DNA of 64,000 bases from Tricholoma matsutake (GCA_026075535.2 AP026545.1:1054001-1118000); one strand, 5' to 3'; numbered from the stretch's first letter, positions 42,602-54,454 are shown. Translations and numbers: made by a program. Notes: a model not told the origin generated them from the sequence alone.

Positions 42602-44374
42602 TCATGCATGATGTGAGAAATCCTTGATAAAACACCAATAGAAATTGATGAAGCCCAGGAAAGACTGCACCTCTTTCTTGTTTGTGGGTGTCGGCCAAGC
42701 TGTGACCCTGTTCACCTTGATAGGATCCATCTCCACTTGACCCTCCGAGATAATCAGGCCAAGGTACTCGATCTTGGTCTTCTCAAACTTGCACTTGTCC
42801 TGACGAAGGTAGAGTTTGTACCATCGAAGCCGTTCTAGGACAAGGTGTGTGATGCGACGGTGCTCTTCAACCGTGCGAGTGAAGATGAGGATGTCGTCAA
42901 GATAGATGCAGACAATGCCTTCAAGGATGAGGTCATGGAAAATGTCATTCATCATGGTCTGAAAGGTGGCAGGACTATTAGTAAGGCCAAAGAACATGAC
43001 AAGTGGTTCAAAAAGACCATGGTTGGTACAAAAGGCTGCCTTCCACTCATCTCCCTCCTTTATCCTCACATTATTATAGCCCCAACGGACATCGAGCTTG
43101 GTGAAGTATCGGGCTCCATGGAGCTGGTTTACAAGTTCAGAGATGAGGGGTAGTGGGTAGTGATTTTTGACCGTGATGTTGTTGAGCCTTCTGTAGTCTT
43201 GAACTGGTCGAAGTGAGCCATCCTTCTTCTTGACAAAGAAAAAGGGAGAGGCCATGGGTGACTTCGATGGTCGAATATGTCCAGAGGCCAGGTGCTCATT
43301 GATGAACTGGTCAAGCTGCCGTTGTTCTTCTGGAGAGAGAGGATAGACCTTGCAGGATGAAGGGGTTGTGCCGGGGGTGAGTTCGATCGCATGATCCCAT
43401 GGCTTGTGCGCAGGAAGAGAGTCGAATGACTCCTTGGAGAACACGTCTTCAAACTCATGGAGATGAGGGAGTAAGGAGTTAGTAGAGGATTTAGCAGCAT
43501 TGTTTTTGTGGAAGGCCTCGGTGAGGCGTTGGGATATGTTCGATGTGGCACACACCTCATGTGATGAGTGAATCACAGTGTAGAAGATCCGATCACCCTC
43601 CTCCACTTCCTCTGGGTCCTCATCATCATCATCCAAGTCCAGCATTAGATCAGGAACCCCTTCCAATTCCACTTCAGGTATAGGCAGGGGTCCAGCACGA
43701 CACTTCTGAGTACGTCGTATTGCCGCCTTCTGTCCACGACATTCTTGCCTGGCTTCTGTGAAACACGTCTGACAGCGGGATGGACATCGGCTCATGGTAA
43801 CCTCCCCGGTACGCCAGTTGACCTCTGGGTTATGGTCTCGAAGCCATGGATATCCCAAAATCACCTTTTGCTTTCCTAATTGAGTGACAGCAAAAAGGGC
43901 ACACTCACTATGATCCTTGTAACAGAGAACCAGGTCTGCAACCTCTCGGATGGCACCAGCTTCATTTGGGGATCCATCCATGTTATATACAGGTATCGGA
44001 CGTGAGAGTGAGCAAGTATTTAGGCGATGTTGTTGTACCAGATGGGAATCAATGAAGAGACCAGTTGCACCAGAGTCCAGGAGCGCAGAGACACCAAGTA
44101 TCTGTCCAGTGTTGGTCGTCTGCAGTTCAATGGCTAGGTTCAAGGAATGTGCAGAGGGAGTGGATGCCACAATATACTTGCATGGTAGTTTATGCTCCCA
44201 TGATTTAATTTTGGGATGTGGAGTAGAAGGAGAGATGGGGAGAGCAGGTACGTCTTTAGCCAACTTCAAAGGGTCAGAGAGGGGAGCAGTCACAGAAATG
44301 GATTCATTCTCTGGGGATTCAACTGACAAGACTTCAAAGTGGTTATGGACAGGCAGTGAGGGCGTACAATTCAC
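42602..44374 (-). CDS. pol: Gypsy protease and reverse transcriptase
   Basis: A 590-codon open frame. The aspartic protease has LLDSGATGLFID (residues about 100-112). An acidic linker with DDDDEDPEEVEEGD separates it from RT. RT has SPMASPFFFVKKKDGSLR, LDVRWGYNNVRI (motif A), FEPLVMFFGLTNSPATFQ (motif B) and CIYLDDILIF (catalytic YLDD). It ends FINFYWCFIKDFSHHA at a TGA that leads in frame into RNase H. Catalytic residues are kept. It is translated after gag, from which it is separated by stops. Confidence 0.9.
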   Translation of the reverse strand: MNCTPSLPVHNHFEVLSVESPENESISVTAPLSDPLKLAKDVPALPISPSTPHPKIKSWEHKLPCKYIVASTPSAHSLNLAIELQTTNTGQILGVSALLDSGATGLFIDSHLVQQHRLNTCSLSRPIPVYNMDGSPNEAGAIREVADLVLCYKDHSECALFAVTQLGKQKVILGYPWLRDHNPEVNWRTGEVTMSRCPSRCQTCFTEARQECRGQKAAIRRTQKCRAGPLPIPEVELEGVPDLMLDLDDDDEDPEEVEEGDRIFYTVIHSSHEVCATSNISQRLTEAFHKNNAAKSSTNSLLPHLHEFEDVFSKESFDSLPAHKPWDHAIELTPGTTPSSCKVYPLSPEEQRQLDQFINEHLASGHIRPSKSPMASPFFFVKKKDGSLRPVQDYRRLNNITVKNHYPLPLISELVNQLHGARYFTKLDVRWGYNNVRIKEGDEWKAAFCTNHGLFEPLVMFFGLTNSPATFQTMMNDIFHDLILEGIVCIYLDDILIFTRTVEEHRRITHLVLERLRWYKLYLRQDKCKFEKTKIEYLGLIISEGQVEMDPIKVNRVTAWPTPTNKKEVQSFLGFINFYWCFIKDFSHHA

Positions 44375-45486
44375 TCGCTGCGAATAGGAAAATCCTGCTC
44401 CTCTACAACTTCCAACTTAATCTCCTCTGCAACTTGATCCTTCGCTTCCTCAACATCTACAAGCACCAACAAATCTTGCAGGAGTTCGTCTCATCCCTCG
44501 GGGGTGAGCATGCGGATATCCTGACAATGGGGACATGCTCCAGCCCTGTGTCCAGGTTCCCCACAATGGTAGCAGAGATCCAACTTATGTGCATGGCTGT
44601 GGGCTGCATCAACATCCATTGGTACTGGGACATTGACGGCTGGTGTGGGAGTTTGACGAACAGGAATGGGGTTAGGGTGGGGGAGGCTTCGATCGAAGGT
44701 GTAGGGTGTATGAGTGGTAGTTGGAGCATGGAATGCAGCATTAAATGCTGCATTTGTGAGTCGGTTCTCGTCACAGAGTGAAGCAGCTTCATACCAAGCA
44801 AGGATATCATTGTCTGCTGGGCGCCCTTCCAACATCTGTGCAATCTGGTCCTGAATTTCTCAGTTGAGCCCCCATCGGAACTTCACCACCACTGGTAACC
44901 CACTCCCATATCCTGCCATGTCCACCAAATCCTTGAACTCATCAATATAGTCGTCCATGGATTGATGTCCCTGGTGGTAAGTGGATGACTCAAGTCGTGT
45001 CACTGCTCAGTGGCGTTCATTGAGGGGGCAGAAGTGGCGTATGAACTCAGCTCAAAAGTCACCCCAAGTGGAGAAAGGTAGAGAACCGAGTTCTTTAGTT
45101 TGATGTAGGATATGGTCCACATAGAGATAGGCACGTTCAGATTTCATGTATGTGAAGGCCCAATAAATTTTTGCAGCCTCATCGACGAATTGATGCGACT
45201 GGAGACTAATGTATAACTCACAGGAATTAAGGAATGCACATCCCTGCGCACATACACCATTAAATTCGGTGGGGGGGGACGGTTTGATCTGGGCACATTC
45301 CTTAGTGGATGCATTTGGCAAAACATCATTGTTGGGTGCACTTGGAGTCGTAAAGGGGGAACTATTGGTCGTAGGGTTAGCCTGGAGGGTCCTAACGAAG
45401 TTTTCAATTGTAGATTTAAGTGAGTCGATTTGTGCGCTCATTCCGGAAACATTGCTTTCAAGCACGTTTGGCGAAAATGGTGGCAT
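44375..45486 (-). pseudogene. gag: Gypsy gag pseudogene
   Basis: The frame begins MPPFSPNVLESNVSGMSAQI (ATG at 45486). It has a Gag core with PTEFNGVCAQGCAFLNSCEL and WAFTYMKSERAYLYVDHIL. TGA codons follow at about 45053, 45006 and 44864. The last part has the CCHC zinc knuckle CYHCGEPGHRAGAC at about 44560. The region then runs toward the protease frame. Gag forms the particle. The three TGA codons replace probable CGA or TGG. Confidence 0.85.
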
Positions 45487-45616
45487 AATAAAGGCGAGAT
45501 TATCTGGAACGGTGTGTAGGGACTCTGTGGAGCTTTGGGAAGTGTCGTCCAGTCCATACCTGCCTATCTTGGGCAGCGCGTTCGCGATTTTCAGGCCTTA
45601 GGGGAGAGTTTTCTAC

Positions 45617-45895
45617 TATAAGGGCACAAATATAACCCAAAAATAGAAAAAGGCGGAGATAGGCAGATCAAGGCCACCAAATGACATCATACCAAGGAGT
45701 ATGTGTCGGAAGGGGTACTCCGCCTCTAAATATAAAAGTGTCAACATGTACAAACATGATAGCAAGGGAAAATTAGTAATAAAATCCGGAAAAATCATAG
45801 AAAATGAAGAATAGAAGGAAATGAGGTGGGGAAAAATATAGGACGAACATAAAAAATAGGAAAAACACACAGGGCACCCCCCTAGTCCCCTTACA
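45617..45895 (-). mobile_element. 5' LTR of the Gypsy element, deleted
   Basis: It begins TGTAAGGGGACTAGG like the other LTR and ends TTGTGCCCTTATA after 279 bp. About 147 bp present in the 3' LTR are missing just before the end. The other bases match closely; most differences are C/T or G/A and lie at or next to CpG. Confidence 0.85.
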
Positions 45896-45900
45896 CTAGG

Positions 45901-46666
45901 TGCCACAACATCTTTTGTTGGTGGTACAGACACCAATCCTTCCACTAAGCCCAAAGCCCTTCAAGAACAACATTGAAAGAAATTAGAACAATTGCCACAC
46001 TACCATTACCTGTTACAATATACTTTGACCCATTCCACCAAATGCTGCCCACCAATGAATCAAACTGTTCACAAACATTGATATACTTCACATATAGCAT
46101 TGACAAACTTAATATGTATCATTAGCATCATCCTCCCATATCTCTATAGCTAGCCCTCCCTTCCCTTCCTCTTGCCATAATACAACCTAATTTCTGTGGA
46201 CATGCCAACATGTCCATAACATTACCAATTTTAAGTACAACTAACTTAAACCATATTTTTATTGTTTAAAAACAAAAAAATCAACATCAACATCACAGTA
46301 GCGGGTCATGCGGCGCCAGCGCGCTTCGGTTGTTATACAGTATAAGACATGCAAAACAGTTATATATGTAACATAATCCTTAGGTTCAACACCAGAGTCC
46401 TTGGGCACAAACTAGGACTACAACTTCAAGCGAGCCACATGACTCATGAATATCATCTGATATAGGGCAAAGTGTAAACAGACTGAAGTTGCAAAAGTAT
46501 GAAAAAAAGAATAACTACTTCATTCAAAATGTTGCAGAAGACCCGCGTAAAGTTTGAATGTTACATTAATTTAATGCAAGTCATAAAGTGTCTGAACGCT
46601 AAAATAGTTGATGAGAAGTATCCAATGTGATGAAGTTGACCAGCAGAGTAGTGCGAGGAGTACATC
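45901..46666. other. no recognisable gene
   Basis: The first 80 bp continue the interrupted plus-strand ORF. The rest is AT-rich and noncoding, with GTAGCGGGTCATGCGGCGCC at about 46298 as a GC island. It is the 3' flank of the P450 gene. Confidence 0.4.
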
Positions 46667-48599
46667 TCACTCCACAACACGTTTGAACTTGAGGAAGCAG
46701 GGTTCGCCCACTGGTCGTGGCTAGAAGTGATGTAACTTAGGCAGACGGTGTCGAAAATACAGTAATCCCCATACCTGATGAATGTCATTGTGATTGGGGC
46801 GCGGAAGAGATTTTGGAAACTGGCCCGAGGAATCGACGATATCGAACTCGTAGCCCGCAACGAAGAGGGCCACGATAACTTTTATCTCCAACTTCGCCGT
46901 CTTCATTCCCGTACAAGGATGTCGGCCTGAACAGTTAGTTATATCGATTAAATTGATACATAACGGTTCAATATACAGTGACTCACCTGCACCCCACCCC
47001 AAGAATGCATGGGTCTGGTTCTTGTCCTCCAACCTATCTGGAGAGAATCGTTCCGGATCGAATGCGGTCGGGTTGGAGTAGATTTCAGAATTCATATGAG
47101 CATCTGCCTGAGAATAGGCCAGGAAGTGACCTCTCGATATGACCTCCCCTTGGATATCGAGATCCTGAACAACATTGCGACGCAAGGTGGTGCCATTAAT
47201 GGCCATGCGAAGTGTCTCACGGAGGACAGCTTCCAAAACGGGCGTCTCATCCTCCCAGACCGAGACCGGGATGGCGGCCAGTCGTTTGTGTAGAGGTTCG
47301 GCAGATGTGGAGTTAGTATGTTTGTGGACGAGAGACATAACTTCTTCGTAAATTTTCTGCTTCCATTCTTTGTTGTATGCCATGTAGAGAAGAATCCAAC
47401 ATGCTAAAAAAAGAAAATCAGTAATCGGACGCGCCATTTTACAGATAACATACCGGACACTCCTGTGTTGACTACGCCTGCAAAGATAACGCCAATCACG
47501 ACCTGCACACAAGATAAGCGGCGGAGAGAATGGGTAAAATTAGCTACGTACGCCAATGATTTCCTGGTCGGTCTTTCCTTGAGTCAACATGAGATCGATG
47601 GCATCCGAGCTTGGAACAGGGGCCGCCCTCCTCATCTTCACATATTTGAGCAGTGAGAAATAGAGATTTTTCAAGGCGACGATTCTTCGAATCTGGGAAT
47701 ACCCGGGCAACCAGGGGAACAGAACAGCTGCTGGAGTCGCACTCTTCTCCAGACGGAAATAATCAGATTGAAGACGCTTCAGATCTCCCAAATTCTCCAG
47801 TAGTTCTCGACAAGTCGTCATGCCTACTGTAAGCTGGAAGACAACCTTTCTCAAAGATATCGGGGACGTCGTGAGTGGGAAATTAACTTGTAACTCTGAT
47901 ACCAAGCCTTACCTCGTAGACGTTGTTGAAGGGATCAATCTGCCCCTCCTTTCCCCAAGAATCCATCCGAGATTGTACGTGATCAAATAGAAAAGGAATA
48001 ACTGGAGGCGAAGGTCAGAATACAACAAATTATACAACCGCACAACGAACAGTCCGACATCCTCTGCTTGTTGAGCAGAAAGGCTAGCACTTTGTTAAAC
48101 GAAGCAACACTCTCTTGGGTCTCGAGGGACATGTTGAGGTCTTTGAGTAACGGCAGCTGAAGAGAAGGTCAGAGGTAGTAGAACTTCACAACAATGAATT
48201 ACTTGCCCCTCCCGTTAGCAGCGCATATCCGTCCAGGATACTGAAACCCTTGTCGTTGTAGAAAGCTTTACGTGCTTCCTCACCCCTGACCGCCGTGACG
48301 GTGTGCTGAAACACCGAATATTAGTTCTTCTCGTGAAGGACATATGACATCCGTCAGACAAGACGTACCTGCATGACCTTGAAGGAGAAAAAATTTCTTC
48401 CAGTTTTCGCAAAGTTCGACACCAAGAAATCGTAACGTCTGGTGAAAAAGGGCCATACGAAAACAATAGACACGATACGTTCTCGAATGCCCTTGTGAAA
48501 GGCAGCAGATAGGATGATGAACCAGAAGATAGCCGTCAGAGTGGGGAGCGCAACGGGGAGCGTAAGCGGCGGCAGCCAAGTGTGTGATGATAACGACAT
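46667..48599 (-). CDS. Cytochrome P450, intact, nine exons
   Basis: Minus-strand exons: 48599-48369, 48305-48207, 48156-48051, 48001-47913, 47845-47552, 47502-47454, 47403-46987, 46926-46775, 46720-46667. They join in frame to 496 residues, the normal P450 length, with introns of 49-67 bp. Residues about 12-35 form a membrane anchor, as in ER-bound P450s. Helix I reads AGVVNTG (about 281-287), with Asn where most have Asp/Glu. ETLR (352-355), FDPERF (404-409) and FLGWGAGRHPCTG with heme Cys433 follow. It should be a haem-thiolate monooxygenase; the substrate is unknown. The intron after exon 2 uses GC-AG (GCAAGT). An in-frame ATG lies 119 codons upstream, but the chosen start gives the proper anchor. 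No clustered biosynthetic partner is visible. Confidence 0.9.
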
Positions 48600-50990
48600 G
48601 GCAGCGCGAGAACCAGACGACGGATGAAAGACATTTAAAGACAGCATTTTATAAGTAATGTCAGCATTCTCAAATCTCCGATGCAGATGGTCAAGGACTC
48701 TGTAGTTCCAAGAACGGCATGCACATGTTGGACCGAAGAAGCGTCCGTTATCTTTATTTGCCAGTAAAGCCAGAAGGAGAGGAAGATATTTTGGGAAAAT
48801 ATCAAAAGATAATCCACGCGGAGGCTGTCTCGATCTGGACTGAGGCTCAGTGATGTCAGTTGTCCATAAAAAGAGAAATATAGACAAGAAGTGTAAGATG
48901 ACAGCTGTTACTGGAACGAGACACACCAAAATTTCAATGTTTGATCCGTCGAACAAACTCCGATCGCCGATCGGCGAGTCGTTGTACCCACAATAGAGGA
49001 CTTTTTGCCTCGGCTTGATGTATCATATATGGGCCTTTCCAACGAGAGCTTCCACTACCTAACCAGTGCATAGTTTGTTCATATCAGAGCGAACATCAAG
49101 TCTTCTGAGTGTCTGTCATCAGTAACAGGTGGAATTCAGATGAGGTTTACCATGTCAGAACTGAATGGAGTTTGGACATGACAAGTAGACGTCAAAGGTT
49201 GAGATGCCCAAATGATACACACTGCAAACGTACAATCACGTGATTCATCAGTGGCGCTTCGAACAAGCTTCGAATCCCGCACATACTATATTGATAGGCG
49301 CATTAACCAACGCTCGACTCAGTGCCCCTGATCATATCATATTGCGAAGATTTTTTCGTAGGCTGTTTCAATTTTATAATTCTAGGATGTCCTACCAAAC
49401 GTCAATCGCCTCCATAGCTGAACCGAACAAGGAGGAGCCTCCGTGGTTCCTCGGTCCGTTATCGTGTAAGTCAGGGCAAGCTCACTGGGGTATCTCCTCC
49501 AAATTTAGTGTGAACGTAAGTTGTCACATTTCACTTCTCTAAGTGACGGCTGATGGAAGTCGTGGGCTAACTTTTTTTGCAGCAGGACGATCTGTTTTGA
49601 CCCTGCATGTGAAGAGTAAAAATGACAAATATTTTCAAAATTTACGAATTTGTCTTGCACATTTCGAGCTTGGGACAGATCACCACCCAACCCCCACCGG
49701 AGATCCATGACCTATGTCCATTCATTGACACTGATTGGCGACCTTCTCGGACCAGTCACTCGGCCGATCACTTATGGCTTTCACAAAAATATCGAAAAGA
49801 AGCGCCATCGATAAGAGATGCCGGCTTATCTCTTGACATGCGAGGTCGTCAGAGCTTATGCAATAGGTGGAGACAGAAACGAGGATAATTTACTGGCTCA
49901 GCTCCCTTCCTAGAACAATTTTAAAATGATATTAACATGATAGAAGGGCGTAGAAGCGCAGATATTAACAGGAGAACTCCGGCATCCGACGGAATGGAAT
50001 TAGAGTCAGAACCAGCATTCGTCGCTTGTACGTTTGATCTTGCCGAAAGTCGCGCCCCAGGGGGCGTTCGCAATAGTCTTTTTCTGGGGCGGGTCACCGG
50101 TCACCAGCCAAGCCGAATCCATAAGCTGTGAGATGTGACGAACAGAGCATCTGAAGCAACAATTGAATTCTTGTTATGTTAGTATCTTCCCTGAGAATTG
50201 GTGATATGGAGATATGTAAAGCAGACCATCTCGCACGCGAGCCAGTTCCCTGAATTTTGTTCCATAAAATCTCAGACAGAGGTCGCAGGAGGTCAGGGCA
50301 TCGTCCTGTAGCTGGGTCTGCACGTGGCTTAAGCCATGGCAGAAGCTTCCGACGAGGTGCAGTTCCATCTGTCCACAGACAGCAAAAACGGCTGAACGTA
50401 GATCGGGAGGCCGGCGTGATCTCAAGCACGCAAAGGTGTTCTGTTCAAAAGGTCAACAGGAATCGCCAACCAAAGATAAGTGAGTTTGAGAACCTAATCA
50501 CTGGCTTCCTGCAGCCGCACTGGCAGCTTCGACGTCGTGTCCCAGAATACTGACTCTGGAAGTTTGCCTGCCGTAGAGTAAACATAAATAACTTTGGAGC
50601 GGAGACCTCACATACTGAAAACCCATATAACAGTCGCGAATCCTTTCCTGCTACCACTTCTTGTGGTTGTTGTTCCCTATCCTGTTGGCGGTATCTAATG
50701 CATGCGAAAAGCGCGTCATCCAGTGCGCATCTTTTACAACATCTTACGCACATCGAGCGAGGAGGATGATCTTTCTAAGAATGGTCCAATGCGGTATTCG
50801 TGGGGTGAAGTAGCGGGGAAGTAGAAGGAGCGGGGGAAATGGTTGATCCAGATTGCGGCTGCGGTTGATGATACTTTAGTAGACAGCGGTGTTAGGTGAG
50901 TAGGACACTGGTGTTTACACCCGATGACCCGCTAGCAGTTGTACAGGCATGGTAGCGGGATCTTAGTCGCAGGGAGGAGAGGTTAAGGAT
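48600..50990. other. P450 upstream region and intergenic sequence
   Basis: Several short open frames exist on both strands (longest about 110 codons at 50429-50094, minus), but none has a domain or a convincing splice pattern. Base composition is more balanced than in the transposons. GATCGCCGATCGGCGA at about 48961-48976 is a perfect-looking palindrome near the P450 upstream ATG and could be a regulator site. Confidence 0.35.
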
Positions 50991-51001
50991 GCGTAGACAG
51001 A

Positions 51002-51382
51002 TCATCGTGGCATGAAAGGGTCATTGTTGTTCAGGAAAGTCTGCAAAGACTCAGCTGCGAGCCTCATAGTAACAGTGTCTGTGGAAACTGTCCTGTATGA
51101 TATATCCATTGGTATGAAGACGTCATCCGACACTGGCCAAACCGCTGGAGAAGTCCAGTCAGGACTCAGGACAACATTTGATGAAGTTGGATAAGACGCA
51201 CGAGTATTTGTACTAGATCTTGGACGAGGTTCGTACACCATTCGCTCCAAGGACAAAGTGAACGCTACATTCAAGTTGTCTGAAGACCCATCCGTGAATT
51301 CCACTAAAATTTCATCATGCATTCCCGTACCTCTGGAATGGTATTCTGTAGAAGCACCAGTTGCAACCACCCTACGCATCAT
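51002..51382 (-). CDS. hypothetical protein
   Basis: A 126-codon open frame with an even amino-acid mix and motifs such as HDEILVEFTDGSSDNLNVAFTL and SDDVFIPMDISY. It may be an exon of a larger gene. A CAG|GTAGAATG-like site sits just upstream of the Met. No domain is recognised and there is no neighbour that helps. Confidence 0.3.
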   Translation of the reverse strand: MMRRVVATGASTEYHSRGTGMHDEILVEFTDGSSDNLNVAFTLSLERMVYEPRPRSSTNTRASYPTSSNVVLSPDWTSPAVWPVSDDVFIPMDISYRTVSTDTVTMRLAAESLQTFLNNNDPFMPR

Positions 51383-53560
51383 GAGCAGATTATAACCGTA
51401 CCATTCATTCTACCTCTGAAAAAACTTGAATTCCTAACGTTGTGATCGGAAACCACACTGTTGCATGTAGTTGATTGATTCAATTGTTCAACTTAATTGT
51501 CCCTGGCGACACAATGGTTATAGATCGAAGGCCGTTTGAACCCAAGCCACCACCGACCTTAGACATGGTAGCCGATAGTCGAAGAACTACATGCCGGCAA
51601 GTTCATTCAGTGGCTGTGCCAAGGCGACAATAATACATAGAACAACCAACATTTCAATCACAATTCTTTCAGCGTTAATTCTAGTTCTCGTCAGTTTTCA
51701 TCTGGCCGCCCCATACACCAGACAATGAATAACAACTGCGCCCCTGAGCAGTTGAGCTACATATTGGCGGATCAAACAGGGTCGCAGAACCAATCTCCCC
51801 GGTCCCGAATACAAATTGAGACGTGTAGTAAGACATTATCATTTAAAAATTAAATCATCCCTGCCGTTCGAATTCCTCCCTTCTGACACTTCCGAACGAA
51901 AGAATGTCATTCATGAATAAGTTGGAGGCTGTTGAGACCAAGTTGAGACTTACATTGTCAGTATCCGATTTCCCGGGAAAGCACCCCTGATAGTGAGAAC
52001 TTCTAATCCATTTTCTCTTCTCCCTGTTAGATTTCATTTAGATTGGCAGAAGCACTCCACATGTTTACGATCCCCCTGAACTTCCACGCTATCACGCCGC
52101 CATTTTATTCGTGTCCCCGATGTGGTCGAGCGGCTTCTAGCACCGCGTTATCCACTTATCATGATCGTTGACTTACACAATGATGTCGGAAATTTCCGGA
52201 TGGCATTATAACCTCACCTAGATTATATGTGGATTATCACTCCCTCTCAGCTAGTATACTGGGCCTAATGTGGAAAATCTATTACCTACATATGTAAACT
52301 ACATTATTGAACTGAACCCGAGACTTGGTAGCTAGCTTAACATCAGTTCTGAGTGTCGATTTTAATGGGTTATGGCGGTTACGTGGGTCACGTGGGTCAT
52401 ATTAGGTTATACTGCATTACATAATTTTGTGACAGATGTACTGGGCTTCAAAATCGTGGACATGCCGGGCTTTGCCGCTTGCGTGCTAGACTGACAGCGC
52501 ACTGCCTTGTCTGTAAGTATATCGGTGGGTCGCGTCTCGCTATCCTGCTAAAGTCCTATAATTTCTCTTGGCAGACTTCGCGTTTATCCATCTTCAATTG
52601 TTTCACTCACGAAGTCGTACGCGTAATCATTGACAGCTACACGTTGTCATTTGTGACACTTCGCATGTTCCCACAAGGGACCTCGAACATTATCCACTGA
52701 CGCTTGTGGGTGTTGTTTCCGTCACATCGAGAGTTTTGAAAACTTCTGAACGATAATAGTTATCTAACCTTGTTCTTCGCGCCTATTGGCTCTTCACTCC
52801 GTCTCTGCCTCGTTATCTTCGGAATCTTTTAGGCTTTCCAAGGCTTCCTCATTTCTGCGTTTAATGATCGATGATAGAGTCTGTCCCGGCACTTCGGATT
52901 GGAGCATTTAATATTTTTCGCTCGGAAAATTAGGGGACCCACTCTATGTTAGTTGCATCGTGGCGAAATCTGTTACGCCGCCGGCACCAATCTATTTAAT
53001 TATATTTTGGTACTCTTGATCTGGCTGGTCTTCTATTGCGTTTTCACAGAAGGGGTCGCTTCAGTACACATGGTCCGACTTAACTGCGTCAGAACTAGTG
53101 ATGTGCCCGGTCCGTTTGGCCCGGCTCAGAATAGCTGAAAGCCAAAGCCGCCGGCTCAGGCTGCGGCTTTTGACTAAATTTCCATTGAACCTTCTTGTAA
53201 ATTATGACTTTGTAGAGCTTGTATTAGCTCGACGTTCCTCTGTTCATTACCGTGACATATAGCTTGTGGCATGCCGACATGTTCCGAATCCGAACTTGAT
53301 GCGGGTGGCAAGTTCCAGAAATAGTCGAGCATCGATCAATGTGTAATAGGGTTGCCGAAGTTCAGTTCAGTCCAGTTCTTGGCACTTTTTGCTGAACTGC
53401 GAACTGAACTTTCACTAATTTTCCAGAACAGAACTGAGCAACAGTCAGTGCTTTTGCAACATACCCCACATAATCCAGGAAAGCACATAACAATGTACCT
53501 ACCATGATTCCAAGGAGCTTGTAGGCCCATGCAAGTTATAATTGTCCCTCTCCCTCTCTC
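51383..53560. other. no recognisable gene
   Basis: Mostly unique-looking sequence. Two imperfect inverted blocks stand out: GGCCCGGCTCAG .. GCCGGCTCAGGC at 53110-53160, and GAAGTTCAGTTC .. GAACTGAACTTTC at 53358-53415. They resemble ends of small DNA transposons, but no target duplication was found. Confidence 0.35.
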
Positions 53561-53569
53561 GTTGCTCTC

Positions 53570-54400
53570 ATAATAATGTGCTTCAGCTGTACCTGTCCAC
53601 TCTCCCTCTATGTTTTAACCCCAGTGCCAGCCAGTTTGTCATCGCCCTCTTAGTGTTATAATGTGCGTGGTTCTATTGTCCTCGCCCTCTGTTATCACAT
53701 ACTGCAATTTTCCCTGGTTGGCGTTGTAATTTCCCTTGCCTGCTAGACATTATAACATGTCCTTTCGACAATGATCCCTCTGCTCACCCTAGACATTATA
53801 ACCCATCATTTTCGGCAATGATCCCTCCTCACTTGCCCTAGACATTATGATGCACCCTTTCGACAATGATCCGTCGCCCCAGACATTATAACATATCATT
53901 TCAGCAGCAATTCCTTGCCTGCTCACCCTAGACATTATAACATGACCTTTTCGACAACAATCCCTTCAGAGTTATAATGCTGTTCAATCCCTGTTGCCCA
54001 CTTGCTCCATTATAATGCATCCCACTCCCCTCACACACCCCCCTCAAGCATTATATTGTGCCCCTTTCGACAATAATCTCAATAGGTTATAATGCCACTC
54101 TCATTTTGATGGTGTTTCCTTGCCTGCTCACCCTAGACAATATAACACAACCTTTTCGACAACAATCCTTTCAGAGTTATAATGCTGTTCAATCCCTATT
54201 GCCCACTTGCTCCATTATAATGCATCCCACTCCCCTTGCACACCCGCCTCAAGTGTTATATCGTGTCCCTTTTGTCAGTGATCTTGATAGGTTATAACGC
54301 TGGAACTTGCTCTCATGCCTCCCATTACAATGTCAAAGTGTTTCACTCTCACCCATGTTCTCTGCATTATAAAGCAGTGATTTTTGAGTCGTACAGCAGG
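53570..54400. repeat. TTATAATG-rich tandem array
   Basis: Units of about 45-50 bp contain CTAGACATTATAAC and CTTTCGACAATGATCCCT. A higher-order unit of roughly 210 bp (TTCAGAGTTATAATGCTG, TGCTCCATTATAATGCAT, GTTATAATGCCACTC) occurs at 53960-54165 and 54168-54340. The palindromic TTATAA core is repeated more than 15 times. No coding frame. Confidence 0.8.
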
Positions 54401-54454
54401 TTTACCCCCTGCAAGAAGATGCAAACATCTTTTTCAGCAATTTCCTATCAAATA

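Larger units (their letters stand above)
40035..45895 (-). mobile_element. Gypsy chromovirus, full length, decayed
   Basis: The element is 5861 bp, has two LTRs, and is flanked by the perfect 5-bp repeat CTAGG (40030-40034 and 45896-45900). Gag with a CCHC knuckle, protease, RT, RNase H, integrase and chromodomain follow in the order of Ty3/Gypsy chromoviruses. At least six in-frame TGA codons stand where CGA or TGG is expected. LTR copies differ at about 8 of roughly 270 aligned positions, and one has lost about 150 bp. It disrupts an unknown plus-strand gene. Confidence 0.92.

Noticed and set aside
48599..48956. Longer P450 start at 48956
   Set aside because: The added 119 residues have no P450 feature and would place the membrane anchor in the middle; the start at 48599 gives the normal length and anchor.
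51480..51835. tRNA-like stretches (GTTTGAACCC, and GTAGCTCAACTGCTCAG on minus)
   Set aside because: Only single arms are recognisable, and no cloverleaf can be folded.
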